Assembly (NCBI GenBank): GCA_913043235.1
Contig: CAJWLO010000003.1
Location: 1-64,000, forward strand
Reading direction: 5' to 3'
Source of the DNA: an uncultured Fidelibacterota bacterium
GTDB taxonomy: Bacteria > Fidelibacterota > Marinisomatia > Marinisomatales > UBA1611
Length of the DNA: 64,000 bases
Below the pieces are notes generated by a model. It made no database searches. It was not told the DNA's origin and worked only from the letters and a program-made list of their open reading frames with translations. Position numbers and translations under genes: made by a program. This document shows positions 15,731 through 25,258 of this stretch, piece after piece; positions within the stretch are counted from its first letter, which is position 1; each line of letters starts with the position of its first letter.

Positions 15731-18556
15731 ATGAAAAACCAATATTCACCATTTATTGATCGCCATATCGGTCCTAGAAACGACGAAATAGAATTTATGT
15801 TATCCAAATTAGGTTTTCATTCTCTGGATGAGTTTACCGATACTATCATACCGGATAAGATTAAACTTAAAACCCCTATCAAAATCGTAGATTCAGAAAG
15901 TGAAATAGAGGTATTAAACAGATTAAGGAGTTACGCAAAAAAAAATAATATTTTCAAATCTTATATTGGGCAGGGATACTACAATACAGTGGTTCCAAAT
16001 GTCATCAAACGCAATATTTTAGAAAACCCTGGGTGGTATACGCAATACACACCATACCAATCAGAAATCAGTCAGGGGCGTTTGGAAGCCATCCTGAATT
16101 TTCAAACCATGGTTTCTGATCTCACAGGTTTACCATTATCCAACGCATCCTTACTTGATGAAGGCACAGCTGCAGCCGAAGCTATGATCATGTTTTTTAA
16201 TACAACCCAGGATCAGAACAAGACTAAGTTTTTGGTTTCGAGGACTTGCCATCCACAAACCATCGATGTATTAAAAACTCGGTCTGAACCATTAGGGATT
16301 CAATTAGACATTCAGGATCAGAACAATTTCAATCTAAAAAATACAGTTTTTGGTGTTTTGGTTCAGTATCCTGATACAGAAGGATTTATCAGGGATTTTT
16401 CTTCCCTTTGCTATAATGCACATAAAAACAAATCTTATATTTGCGTAGCAACGGATCTCTTGGCATTAACCATATTAAAATCACCGGGTGAAATGGGAGC
16501 TGACGCTACTATAGGCAATGCACAACGATTTGGTGTTCCTATGGGATATGGTGGCCCTCACGCTGCTTTCTTTTCAACAACAGAAGAATTTAAACGAAAA
16601 ATTCCAGGTCGAATTATTGGTGTATCCCAAGATATTCATGGAAACCCCGCACTTCGGATGGCACTCCAGACCCGAGAACAGCATATCCGTCGAGAAAAAG
16701 CCACATCCAATATTTGTACATCTCAGGTTTTATTAGCGATTATATCTGGGATGTATGCAGTCTATCATGGATCAAAAGGACTTACCCAAATTGCACAAAA
16801 AGTGAACAAAATCACCAGTATCCTTTCCAATTCTCTTAAAAAATATGACTATGAATTGATTCATAATTGTTTTTTTGATACGATACGGTTTAGAACAAAA
16901 TCCAGATGGCAAACAAAAGCGGAAAAACTAAAAATAAATGTTCGGGATTACGATGATGGTACAGTCGGCATTTCCATAGATGAAACAGTAACCGAATCTC
17001 ATCTTATAGATCTTCTTTCAGTATTTAATGTGGAAACCATTGAAAATGAATATCAAACCATTCCGAAAGAACTTAACCGAACTACTTCCTTTCTAGAGCA
17101 TCCAGTTTTCAATTCGTACCGATCTGAGACTGAAATGATGCGTTATTTGCATAGACTGGAAACAAAAGATTTGTCACTTAACACAAGTATGATACCTCTG
17201 GGTTCATGCACTATGAAACTAAATGCAGCTACCGAAATGGAGCCAATGACCTGGCCTGAATTTGGGAATATCCATCCTTTTGCTCCCGATAGCCAAACTA
17301 AAGGGTACCGCGAACTCATTGACGAATTGGGATACTGGTTAGTACAGTTAACTGGTTTCGATGGTATTTCCATGCAACCCAATTCAGGTGCTCAGGGCGA
17401 ATATACAGGATTACTCGTGATACGGGCTTATCATAAGACAAATGGGAACGAACATCGGAATGTTTGTCTGATTCCTGCTTCTGCACATGGTACAAACCCT
17501 GCCTCTGCAATCATGGCCGGAATGAAAGTTGTGTTTGTGCAATGTGATAAACATGGGAATATTTCAGAAGCTGACTTTAAAACAAAAGTAGAACGGTATT
17601 CAGAAATCTTAGCTGCTTTCATGGTAACATATCCATCCACTCATGGTGTTTTTGAACATACAATCAAAGAAATCTGTCAAATTGTACATAATCATGGTGG
17701 ACAAGTTTATTTAGACGGTGCTAACCTAAATGCCCTAGTGGGATTGTGCAAACCGGGAGAGATTGGCGCTGATGTAATGCACATTAATCTGCATAAGACA
17801 TTTTGCATTCCCCATGGTGGTGGAGGTCCCGGAATGGGACCCATTGTCTGCAAGTCTCACCTTACCAAATTCCTTCCCAGACATTCCCAAAATAAAATAG
17901 GTGGAGAAAAAGCAATTACTGCAGTTTCATCTGCACCATTTGGAAGCAGTAGTATCCTTCCTATCTCGTGGACCTATGTAGCAATGATGGGCGGAGATGG
18001 GTTGAGGCGAGCCACGCAAGTCGCCATCCTGAATGCTAATTATATGGCACAAATACTGGAAACTCATTTCACTGTATTATTTCGTGGGGTCAGCGGATAC
18101 AACGCCCATGAGTTTATTATCGATCTTCGAGAACTGAAAAAAGAATCAGGCATTACTGATGAAGACATTGCTAAACGCCTCATGGATTATGGGTTCCATG
18201 CACCTACCATGTCCTTTCCTGTACCGGGGACATTGATGATTGAACCTACCGAAAGTGAGTGCAAAACAGAGTTAGACCGTTTTTGTGATGCTATGGTTTC
18301 GATTAAAAATGAAATTCAACAGATTATGGATAAGAGTTTGGACATAAGTGACAATCCATTGATAAATGCGCCCCACACTGCGCAAGCTGTTACATCAGAT
18401 GATTGGCAACATGGCTATTCTAGACAGATCGCTGCCTATCCTACATCCTGGTTAAAAGAACACAAGTATTGGCCCTCTGTAAGTCGTATAGATAATACTT
18501 ATGGTGATAGGAATTTAATTTGCACTTGCCCTGCCGTGGAGGATTACAAATATTAA
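15731..18556 (+). CDS. gcvP: Glycine dehydrogenase (decarboxylating), P protein
   Basis: At 941 residues this is the fused, full-length P protein of the glycine cleavage system. It decarboxylates glycine with PLP and passes the aminomethyl group to lipoyl-GcvH. The PLP-binding Lys is Lys689 in INLHKTFCIPHGGGGPG, followed by the family's Gly-rich loop. The N-terminus FIDRHIGPRNDE is the usual GcvP opening. I prefer the ATG at 15731 over an in-frame TTG at 15689, because the family starts a few residues before RHIGP. No glycine riboswitch fold is apparent in the leader, and gcvT and gcvH are not in the window. Confidence 0.97.
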   Translation: MKNQYSPFIDRHIGPRNDEIEFMLSKLGFHSLDEFTDTIIPDKIKLKTPIKIVDSESEIEVLNRLRSYAKKNNIFKSYIGQGYYNTVVPNVIKRNILENPGWYTQYTPYQSEISQGRLEAILNFQTMVSDLTGLPLSNASLLDEGTAAAEAMIMFFNTTQDQNKTKFLVSRTCHPQTIDVLKTRSEPLGIQLDIQDQNNFNLKNTVFGVLVQYPDTEGFIRDFSSLCYNAHKNKSYICVATDLLALTILKSPGEMGADATIGNAQRFGVPMGYGGPHAAFFSTTEEFKRKIPGRIIGVSQDIHGNPALRMALQTREQHIRREKATSNICTSQVLLAIISGMYAVYHGSKGLTQIAQKVNKITSILSNSLKKYDYELIHNCFFDTIRFRTKSRWQTKAEKLKINVRDYDDGTVGISIDETVTESHLIDLLSVFNVETIENEYQTIPKELNRTTSFLEHPVFNSYRSETEMMRYLHRLETKDLSLNTSMIPLGSCTMKLNAATEMEPMTWPEFGNIHPFAPDSQTKGYRELIDELGYWLVQLTGFDGISMQPNSGAQGEYTGLLVIRAYHKTNGNEHRNVCLIPASAHGTNPASAIMAGMKVVFVQCDKHGNISEADFKTKVERYSEILAAFMVTYPSTHGVFEHTIKEICQIVHNHGGQVYLDGANLNALVGLCKPGEIGADVMHINLHKTFCIPHGGGGPGMGPIVCKSHLTKFLPRHSQNKIGGEKAITAVSSAPFGSSSILPISWTYVAMMGGDGLRRATQVAILNANYMAQILETHFTVLFRGVSGYNAHEFIIDLRELKKESGITDEDIAKRLMDYGFHAPTMSFPVPGTLMIEPTESECKTELDRFCDAMVSIKNEIQQIMDKSLDISDNPLINAPHTAQAVTSDDWQHGYSRQIAAYPTSWLKEHKYWPSVSRIDNTYGDRNLICTCPAVEDYKY

Positions 18557-18566
18557 AATATAATCA

Positions 18567-20429
18567 TTACTGAAGAGTTTCCTCCTCTTCCATTAGTTCT
18601 AAATATTCCGCTTCTAAAACATTCATCGTTTCCATAGTTTTTTGGAGTAATTCGTAATCGTCTGCATAGGCTGGATTCTGGGAAATGATTCGCTGTTCAT
18701 CTAATTCTTTTTCAATAGTTTTGAATCTTTTTCCTATCCATGCCAGGCGATTGCGGATTTTCTTTTGTTGTTGATAATCAGACTTGCTTTTAGATTCAGT
18801 TTTTACCTTTGACTTTAATCGAAGATCGGTAGCCCCTTCACCTTTTTTCCATATATAATATTCATAGTTACCATCAAAAATATGTATTGTTCCGCCACTT
18901 ACTTCACAGGTAAGATTTGTAACTTTGTTTAAAAAATGGCGATCGTGTGAAATACACACAATGGAACCTGTAAACTGAACCAACGCTGTTTCCACTACAT
19001 TCCGGGATACCATATCTAAATGATTTGTAGGCTCATCCAGTAAAAGCAAATGGGATGGTTCCATCAACATCCGCGCCAATGCTAGCCGTGCTTTTTCACC
19101 GCCAGAAAGGACCTTTATCAATTTTTCAATCTCATCACCAGTAAATAGGAAACTCCCTAAATATGTCCTTATTTCAGTTTTACTCCAGCTCGTACTGACT
19201 TTTTGGATTGAATCAAAAACTGTATCATCTGGCTCTAAAGTTTCCAATTGATGCTGTGCATAATATGCCCGGCTAACATTACTGCCTATCTGAACTTCGC
19301 CGGATGTCACCGGCTCCACGCCTGCTAGCATTTTTAATAAGGTGGATTTACCCGCACCATTGTATCCCACGAGCCCAATCTTTTGACCTCGGTTTACCAC
19401 CATATTCATATCGTTAAATACCTTTATATTATCATAGTATTTTATCACATTCTTGCAGAATGCCAAATTTAATGGTGGGCGACTAGGCTGAGGTAGAATT
19501 AGATTCATTACCTGATTATCCTCCGTAGGAACTGTAATTTTTTCCATTTTCTCTAGCATTTTTACCCGACTCTGGACTTGGGTCGCCTTAGTATTTTTAT
19601 ACCTAAACCTCTCAATGAACTTTTCTGTATCCTTGATCTGTTTTTGCTGGTTTTTATAGGCACTGCGGTGTTGTTCCAGTCGTAAAACTTTATTTCTTTT
19701 ATAGTTGGAATAATTACCATGATATAATGTAACCTTTTTTAAATCTATCTCAATAATATGGTTTACTGATCGGTCTAAAAATTCCCTATCATGACTTATA
19801 ATAATCATACCGCCTTTCCAATCAGACAAGAAGGATTCTAGCCAGATAGTTGCTTCAAGATCCAAATGATTCGTAGGCTCATCGAGAAATAAAATATGCG
19901 GTTCCTGGATCAGTAAAGATGCAAGTGCTACACGCATGCGCCATCCGCCGGAAAAAACATTCATAGGCTCAGTGAAATTATTATCTGTAAATCCGAGCCC
20001 GCTTAATATTTTTTTTGATTTTTCTTCCAACATCCAACCGTCTAAAGCTTCGAAACGGTTTTGAATACGGCCCAGATCTTTAATTAGAGTATCATTTCCT
20101 GGTTCATTGGCAATGGCTTCAGACAATGTAAACATCTTCCCTTCCAAGTCCCGGACTTCCGGATAGGATGCCAATACCTCTTCTAAAATAGATCGATTGG
20201 ATCCGGAAATAATATCCTGTTCCAGATAGCCGATGGATGTAGATTTTTCCATTTGAACGCCTCCGGAATCAGGCACAACTTTCCCAAGCATGATACGGAG
20301 AAGGGTAGTTTTTCCAGTACCATTTGCCCCTACTAAACCAGCCCGCATACCATACTTAAGTGATAGATTTACATTAGAGAAAAGATTACCGTCTGGGAAA
20401 GATTTTGATAAATTTTCAAGACGGATCAT
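18567..20429 (-). CDS. ABC-F family ATPase (Uup/EttA-like)
   Basis: 620 residues with two ABC cassettes and no membrane domain. Cassette 1 has Walker A GANGTGKTT (34-42), signature FSGGWRMRVALAS and Walker B/H-loop LFLDEPTNHLDLE. Cassette 2 has GYNGAGKST, LSGGEKARLALARM and LLLDEPTNHLDM. The inter-domain P-site linker is rich in Lys/Arg (about 245-300). The C-terminal tail (about 540-620) is a coiled coil like that of Uup, which binds nucleic acid. ABC-F proteins act on the ribosome to resolve stalled translation or confer antibiotic protection. A housekeeping role is likelier given the conserved neighbourhood, but resistance cannot be excluded. Confidence 0.92.
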   Translation of the reverse strand: MIRLENLSKSFPDGNLFSNVNLSLKYGMRAGLVGANGTGKTTLLRIMLGKVVPDSGGVQMEKSTSIGYLEQDIISGSNRSILEEVLASYPEVRDLEGKMFTLSEAIANEPGNDTLIKDLGRIQNRFEALDGWMLEEKSKKILSGLGFTDNNFTEPMNVFSGGWRMRVALASLLIQEPHILFLDEPTNHLDLEATIWLESFLSDWKGGMIIISHDREFLDRSVNHIIEIDLKKVTLYHGNYSNYKRNKVLRLEQHRSAYKNQQKQIKDTEKFIERFRYKNTKATQVQSRVKMLEKMEKITVPTEDNQVMNLILPQPSRPPLNLAFCKNVIKYYDNIKVFNDMNMVVNRGQKIGLVGYNGAGKSTLLKMLAGVEPVTSGEVQIGSNVSRAYYAQHQLETLEPDDTVFDSIQKVSTSWSKTEIRTYLGSFLFTGDEIEKLIKVLSGGEKARLALARMLMEPSHLLLLDEPTNHLDMVSRNVVETALVQFTGSIVCISHDRHFLNKVTNLTCEVSGGTIHIFDGNYEYYIWKKGEGATDLRLKSKVKTESKSKSDYQQQKKIRNRLAWIGKRFKTIEKELDEQRIISQNPAYADDYELLQKTMETMNVLEAEYLELMEEEETLQ

Positions 20430-20466
20430 TATTTAAACCAAAAGGATAAAACACACCCGAAAAAAA

Positions 20467-21750
20467 TTATAGTAATTCCCCTTCTATAAAATTAATCTTG
20501 TTTTTAGAAAGATTAATTTTATGAATTGTATTGATCAGTTCAGTGTGACCATCTATTCGAACTTGGATATAGTTATCCGTGTGTCCCACTAGTTTTCCAT
20601 TTTTTACATGTTCAAAAAGGACGGGACGAGTTTCCCCAATAAATTGGGAATTAAAATAATGTTGTTTTTTATCCGATAGAATATGGAGCATTTTACTCCG
20701 CTTCGCCCGTATTTTATCTGGGACTATTTTTCCTAAATCAATCGCATCAGTATTAGGGCGTTCAGAATAGGTGAATACATGTAAATATGAAATATCCAGA
20801 TCATTCAAAAAATTATATGTGTCCATAAAATCATCATCACTCTCACCGGGGAAACCAACAATCACATCTGTACCGATGCAAGCATCTGCGTTTAATGATT
20901 TAATCCTAAAAACTCGATCAGCATAAAGATTCCGTTTATATCTCCGACGCATAGCCACTAATATTTTATTTGACCCAGATTGAAGCGGAATATGAAAATG
21001 AGGCATTAGTATATTTGATGATAAACAGAATTCAATTATTTCATCAGTCAAGAGATTAGGTTCTATAGAAGAAATACGAATGCGATCAATTTGATTTAAG
21101 TTTTCTAACTGCTGAATAAGATCAAAGAAGCTTGCTGTACTTCCTTTGCCAAAATCACCTATATTGACCCCTGTAAGAACGATCTCACGGGTATCTGTAT
21201 CCGCAATTTCCCGCGCAGTCTTCATAGTGTTTTCAATCGTATCACTACGGCTCTCTCCCCGGGCCAAGGGGATTGTACAAAAAGAGCAAGTATAATCACA
21301 GCCATCTTGTATTTTAAGGAATGAACGCGTTCGTTCACCTGAAGAATAGGATGGAACAAAAGTCTGATTATGGTTTAATTCAGATTGGATAATTTTTGTA
21401 TCACTATTCAATTCTAATTGAGCCAAATGCTCAAGAATATTAAATTTTTCTTCAGCCCCTAGAATAAGATTAACTCCATCTATAGCGACAATTTCATCTG
21501 GATTTAGCTGGGCATAGCATCCGATTACAACGATAGTTGAATCATAGTTTCTTCGTTTAGCCTGTCTGATGAGTTTTCGTGCTTCTTTATCTGCATTTTC
21601 TGTGACAGAGCATGTATTTAATACATATATATCCGCTTCATCCTTGTAATCCACCTTTTTAAATCCATGACGATGAAATTCTCTGGAAATTTCTGCGGTT
21701 TCAGAAAAATTCAATTTGCACCCCAAAGTGTGGAAGGCGATACGTTTCAT
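20467..21750 (-). CDS. mtaB: tRNA t6A37 methylthiotransferase MtaB
   Basis: A 427-residue radical-SAM methylthiotransferase that converts t6A37 to ms2t6A37 in ANN-decoding tRNAs. The N-terminal UPF0004 domain has its three cluster Cys at 11 (TLGCKLN), 47 (LNTCSVT) and 78 (VIGCYAQ). The radical-SAM triad is C151-x3-C155-x2-C158 (DGCDYTCSFCTIP). A C-terminal TRAM-like domain ends the protein. The GCKLN opening is characteristic of MtaB rather than MiaB or RimO. I chose ATG 21750 over an in-frame TTG 12 bases upstream because the family begins MKxIAFHTLGCK. Confidence 0.93.
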   Translation of the reverse strand: MKRIAFHTLGCKLNFSETAEISREFHRHGFKKVDYKDEADIYVLNTCSVTENADKEARKLIRQAKRRNYDSTIVVIGCYAQLNPDEIVAIDGVNLILGAEEKFNILEHLAQLELNSDTKIIQSELNHNQTFVPSYSSGERTRSFLKIQDGCDYTCSFCTIPLARGESRSDTIENTMKTAREIADTDTREIVLTGVNIGDFGKGSTASFFDLIQQLENLNQIDRIRISSIEPNLLTDEIIEFCLSSNILMPHFHIPLQSGSNKILVAMRRRYKRNLYADRVFRIKSLNADACIGTDVIVGFPGESDDDFMDTYNFLNDLDISYLHVFTYSERPNTDAIDLGKIVPDKIRAKRSKMLHILSDKKQHYFNSQFIGETRPVLFEHVKNGKLVGHTDNYIQVRIDGHTELINTIHKINLSKNKINFIEGELL

Positions 21751-21895
21751 AGGAAAATGCAATAATTAAAAATAGAAAATTCAATAAATAAAAGAAAAAA
21801 CAGGTGTGGTAGCAAAAATATTTGTTGCATGTATCAACTCTTTAAAATTTGTTGATTAGGATTATGGTGAATAAATAATAACTTTACTGTAAATT

Positions 21896-21922
21896 AAAAA
21901 GGGCAGAAATACTGCCCTTTTT
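21896..21922 (-). terminator. Intrinsic terminator after the Arg-rich small protein gene
   Basis: GGGCAG and CTGCCC pair around a five-base loop, flanked by five A residues on one side and five T residues on the other, so the stem can extend to 11 pairs. Read on the minus strand it ends in TTTTTAAT, directly after the stop of the 60-residue gene. The symmetrical A/T flanks would let it act on plus-strand transcripts too. Confidence 0.85.
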
Positions 21923-21926
21923 AATT

Positions 21927-22109
21927 TTAATCTCGGCGTTCTGCCCCATCCCGCCTACTGGATTTTCGCTGGTATTCTTTTCGTTTTTCTGTTCCAGTAC
22001 GATTATCGTGATCAACAGGAATATTTTTTCTTCTACGATGTACTTTTCGATTATGCTCACTCCTGCGATCACCATTTCGTCTTTCGGAACTACGCGTATT
22101 TTCACTCAT
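21927..22109 (-). CDS. 60-residue Arg-rich protein with RRxxDRR-type repeats
   Basis: The peptide starts MSENTRSSERRNGDRRSEHN and keeps a repeating pattern of Arg pairs with acidic and Asn/Gly residues (ERRNGDRR, NRTGTEKR, SSRRDGAERR). The ATG has a GAGG SD seven bases upstream, and an intrinsic terminator begins four bases past the stop, so the unit looks like a genuine gene. The composition suggests a disordered, nucleic-acid- or membrane-binding protein; no defined family is recognised. An overlapping frame (21884-22105) is a shadow. It follows the TerB-like gene on the same strand, separated by a long hairpin. Confidence 0.65.
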   Translation of the reverse strand: MSENTRSSERRNGDRRSEHNRKVHRRRKNIPVDHDNRTGTEKRKEYQRKSSRRDGAERRD

Positions 22110-22132
22110 CAAAATGCCTCAGATAAAACACA

Positions 22133-22176
22133 GGTAAAACCGCATAACCTAGTAAATATGGGTTTGCGGTTTTACC
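22133..22176. repeat. Long perfect inverted repeat between TerB-like and Arg-rich genes
   Basis: GGTAAAACCGCA (22133-22144) pairs perfectly with TGCGGTTTTACC (22165-22176), and an inner AACC/GGTT can extend the stem. It lies downstream of the TerB-like stop on the minus strand and 24 bases before the ATG of the Arg-rich gene. The run after it (GTGTTTTATC) is only moderately T-rich, so it could be a weak terminator, an mRNA-stability hairpin, or a protein-binding palindrome. Confidence 0.6.
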
Positions 22177-22194
22177 CTAAAAAGTATTTAGAGC

Positions 22195-22626
22195 TTAGCC
22201 TGTATAATCAACAAATAACGTTGATTCTGTAATGACTAGATTGACTTTTTCTGTCATATCCAGAACACTAACAGATTCTTCGATCATCGCTTTTTCATTT
22301 TCGTGGATGAAATCATCGGCACGAGCTATATAAGCCAAGTTTTTAACTAATTTAAAGCGATCTTCGTCAGTTGTGAACATGCCCTTCAAAGCTCCAAGTG
22401 AACTTGTATATTGGGCACTGCGCGCACCATCATCACCAAGTTCAATGAATTTATCAATTACTTCGGCTTCGACTGTATTATAATCATCTTCAGACATATC
22501 AGGCGCCATTACTTTACAGTTGCCCCGCATCGCTTCCTTTTCAGATTCATCTACTTCACCATCTGCAAGAAATGATACACAGACAAAGGCATAGACTAAA
22601 TCATGGTTTTGAGTCCAGTTTGCCAT
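22195..22626 (-). CDS. Stand-alone TerB-like domain protein
   Basis: 143 residues, all helical by composition, with the two acidic motifs of TerB-like domains: FLADGEVDESEKEAM (about 19-33) and ARADDFIHENEKAMIE (about 102-117). TerB domains bind divalent metal and occur with membrane-stress and tellurite-resistance systems. The ATG has a strong AAGGGG five bases upstream. Most strikingly, the whole protein aligns with the C-terminal 140 residues of the divergently transcribed 750-residue membrane protein next door (shared pattern A-x-WT-x2-HD-x2-YA then AD-x-E-x-DESEK), so one probably arose from the other by duplication. Function unknown. Confidence 0.78.
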   Translation of the reverse strand: MANWTQNHDLVYAFVCVSFLADGEVDESEKEAMRGNCKVMAPDMSEDDYNTVEAEVIDKFIELGDDGARSAQYTSSLGALKGMFTTDEDRFKLVKNLAYIARADDFIHENEKAMIEESVSVLDMTEKVNLVITESTLFVDYTG

Positions 22627-22942
22627 AGTTTCCCCTTCTATTTAGATATTATTGTTAATATTTAGTATTTTATTCAATAAATGACTACATATGAATTGTA
22701 GTTACTCGTCAAAATACACGAAAAATTAGGATGAAGAGATGCCAAGGTCAAGATTGCCTTATAAATTATTGAATTTTCATAATTCAGATGGAATATTGAT
22801 TCAAATTCATCAAGTATCGTATCTTTTGTTTTCTAATCAACAAGGACTGTTACGATTCAATGGCTCATTATCTATCTATAATTGACGTAATCATTAATAT
22901 TTTGAATGTTTACGCAATAACCAAAAAATCCCTATCAGGTTC
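22627..22942. other. Divergent intergenic region between the two TerB-module genes
   Basis: About 316 bases that must hold promoters for both divergent genes. A 48-codon plus-strand frame (22739-22885, starting MPRSRLPYKL, with AGGA upstream) is present, but it shows no recognisable domain and frames of this size arise by chance in AT-rich DNA. The -10-like sequence TATTAT lies near the minus-strand gene (within 22645-22665). Nothing else is assigned. Confidence 0.4.
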
Positions 22943-25195
22943 ATGATGGAAAAAATCTACTCCTTTCTTATAAAGTTTAACAGCATGCAGTTTAAATACC
23001 GTACGCTAATATCTTTTTTCCTAGTTCTAATTGGGGTTCTCATAACAGATGAATTATTCAATTCCTATTATTCTTCAATAGTTAATTTTCTTGATCACCA
23101 ATTTAATATTGTTGTTGATGATCACAAGAATGTTGATTTGACCTTCGCTCCGGAAATATGGGGTGGTGTATTGGCCATGGTATTGGGTACCCTGATTATT
23201 GTAATCGCAATTGCAGCTGAATCCTCGCCAAAACTAATGGATTTATTTGTAAAGGACTGGTTGAGCCTTTGCTATGTCTGGTTTCTTATTATTGCATCTC
23301 TTCACGCAGTTGCTATAATGTATTATGTTGAACCTTTGAATCGAATATCAAGTGTAATACTTAACACATATATTTACCTATTTATTGGGTCTATCTTTGC
23401 CCTACCATACATTTTTTATATTTTGCTCTATTCCAAAACCAGCAACGTTGTAGCAACTATCTCCGGAATCATAAAGAATTTTATCCACAAAATGAAAACT
23501 CCCAGCATTAATTATGCGATGCGCGATGATATGGTTGTCGTTGAAGAATACCAAAAGGAAATCATGGGTTCCCTTGATCAGTTGGATGACTTGCTATCCT
23601 TTATTGAATTCAAGGAGACACAGACAGAGATTATTCGCGAGATCAGTACAATAATACAAACATATATCATTGAAAAACCCGGATTTAATGAGAAGTTCTT
23701 CAATTTGACACCTACAATCAGAGCTAATGCTACTTTCAGGACTTATACGGAAATACAATACCAGGATATGGCTGAAGCATGCACTTTTTATGAAACAAAG
23801 ACATTTCGATTATTAGGAAATGCATACATAAAGATGATCGAAAACGACCGTTTTGATATTGCATCTCTAATTCCTGCAGAGCTGGTTGATATCGGAAATA
23901 CTTGTATTAAAATGGAAGACGATATGATAATGGGTAATGTAAATATCCGTTTTAATACACTTTTTCGATTTGCCATAAAACATGCTTACAAAAATAATGA
24001 ACCTCGCAATTTATATAATCTCGCTTTTCATTATTCAAATATGATTCAAGAATATATAAAAGCTGGCCGGGTGGATATGGCCAAGTATTGTTATGACAAA
24101 TTTAAATTTTATGCGAATGACATATATAAAAATGCAGCAAACAACCCATCACTTTATTTTATTGTTGATACTCTAACTTTTGAGCTGAGAAAATGCCAGG
24201 TCCTTATCCATGAATCTGGATGGAGTGAAGAAGATCAAATGGACCTATTAAAACTCATTCTTCAGTTAGATAAACCACCGGGATATTCCAAAGAAGGAGT
24301 TGATAAAGGAATCTTAGGAGGAAATAATGGCACGCGGAGAATACAGATAGGACTTGCACTTTTTTACCTATCGGTTGAGAAAAAAGAATTTGCTACTGCG
24401 ATTGCTGAAGATTACCTGGATGATTTAGCCTATTTTGACGAAAAAACCTTTAAACAAAATGCAAACACACAATGTTTTCTTTTATCCATTTTCGGACCCA
24501 CATTCTGGGAAGATACGGATAGAGGCAACCTCAATATATACTTCGCACCAGAAAAAGACCAATTAGAGCCTTTTAAGGAACTATTATTCAGTCTTATGGA
24601 TAAAAGATTAGAGGCCTTGGAACGGGATGCTCAATTCCTTTCTCTTGAAGTGGATAAACTCATGCAGAAGCGACAAAAACAGGATGGCTACTTGAATGAA
24701 GCAGACAAGGAAAGATTAGAAGATCTACAACGTAAGATTACTGCCCGCGAAAAACCTGAAGAGGGAGAACTAGCACAATGGACAGTGGATCATGATGTAC
24801 TTTATGCTCTTCTTAGTATTGCTTTTTTTGCTGATCAGGAGATTGATGAATCAGAAAAAAATGTTATTTATGAATCTTATGGCGAATTAGTACAGGATGT
24901 TACTGAAGACAGCTTTAATATTGATTTTGGCACAGCAACAAAAAAGTTTATTGAACTAGAAAAGGAAGATTCAAGACAGAAGCAATATGAAATTTGTTTA
25001 GTAAATATTAAAGCTTCTAAAGTAGAACCTAATCAGCTTCAGAAAGTTATCACCGCTTTTATCGATATTGCTAATGCTGATGAATTTATCCATGAAAATG
25101 AGGTAATGTTAATCCAGAATGCCATAAATACATGGGACTTGGATGTGAAAATCAATGATCCTAAATCGGGAGAAAAACTGGAAATTATTGATTAA
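22943..25195 (+). CDS. Multipass membrane protein with C-terminal TerB-like module
   Basis: 750 residues. Four membrane helices lie near the N-terminus (about 20-37, 74-92, 106-127, 137-163). A long soluble helical region follows (about 170-545), with segments such as RNLYNLAFHYSNMIQEYIKAG that resemble helical repeats. Next come a coiled coil (about 550-605, LEALERDAQFLSLEVDKL) and a TerB-like domain (about 611-745) with FFADQEIDESEKN and ANADEFIHENEV. The last part is paralogous to the neighbouring 143-residue protein. I know no named family for the full architecture. It probably senses membrane or ionic stress through the metal-binding TerB part. The gene ends 63 bases before the convergent cNMP-binding gene. 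Confidence 0.8.
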   Translation: MMEKIYSFLIKFNSMQFKYRTLISFFLVLIGVLITDELFNSYYSSIVNFLDHQFNIVVDDHKNVDLTFAPEIWGGVLAMVLGTLIIVIAIAAESSPKLMDLFVKDWLSLCYVWFLIIASLHAVAIMYYVEPLNRISSVILNTYIYLFIGSIFALPYIFYILLYSKTSNVVATISGIIKNFIHKMKTPSINYAMRDDMVVVEEYQKEIMGSLDQLDDLLSFIEFKETQTEIIREISTIIQTYIIEKPGFNEKFFNLTPTIRANATFRTYTEIQYQDMAEACTFYETKTFRLLGNAYIKMIENDRFDIASLIPAELVDIGNTCIKMEDDMIMGNVNIRFNTLFRFAIKHAYKNNEPRNLYNLAFHYSNMIQEYIKAGRVDMAKYCYDKFKFYANDIYKNAANNPSLYFIVDTLTFELRKCQVLIHESGWSEEDQMDLLKLILQLDKPPGYSKEGVDKGILGGNNGTRRIQIGLALFYLSVEKKEFATAIAEDYLDDLAYFDEKTFKQNANTQCFLLSIFGPTFWEDTDRGNLNIYFAPEKDQLEPFKELLFSLMDKRLEALERDAQFLSLEVDKLMQKRQKQDGYLNEADKERLEDLQRKITAREKPEEGELAQWTVDHDVLYALLSIAFFADQEIDESEKNVIYESYGELVQDVTEDSFNIDFGTATKKFIELEKEDSRQKQYEICLVNIKASKVEPNQLQKVITAFIDIANADEFIHENEVMLIQNAINTWDLDVKINDPKSGEKLEIID

Positions 25196-25258
25196 ATCAG
25201 GTATCCTATCAGGGGGTATTAATATTATTACTTCACTGAAGTGGAAATTATTGTCCAA

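Noticed and set aside
21884-22105. 73-codon minus-strand frame overlapping the Arg-rich gene
   Set aside because: It overlaps in another frame, has no start signal as good as GAGG-ATG, and would run through the terminator hairpin.
22739-22885. 48-codon plus-strand frame upstream of the 750-residue membrane protein
   Set aside because: It has an AGGA upstream but no recognisable features, and frames of this size are expected by chance in AT-rich DNA. Mentioned only in the intergenic entry.
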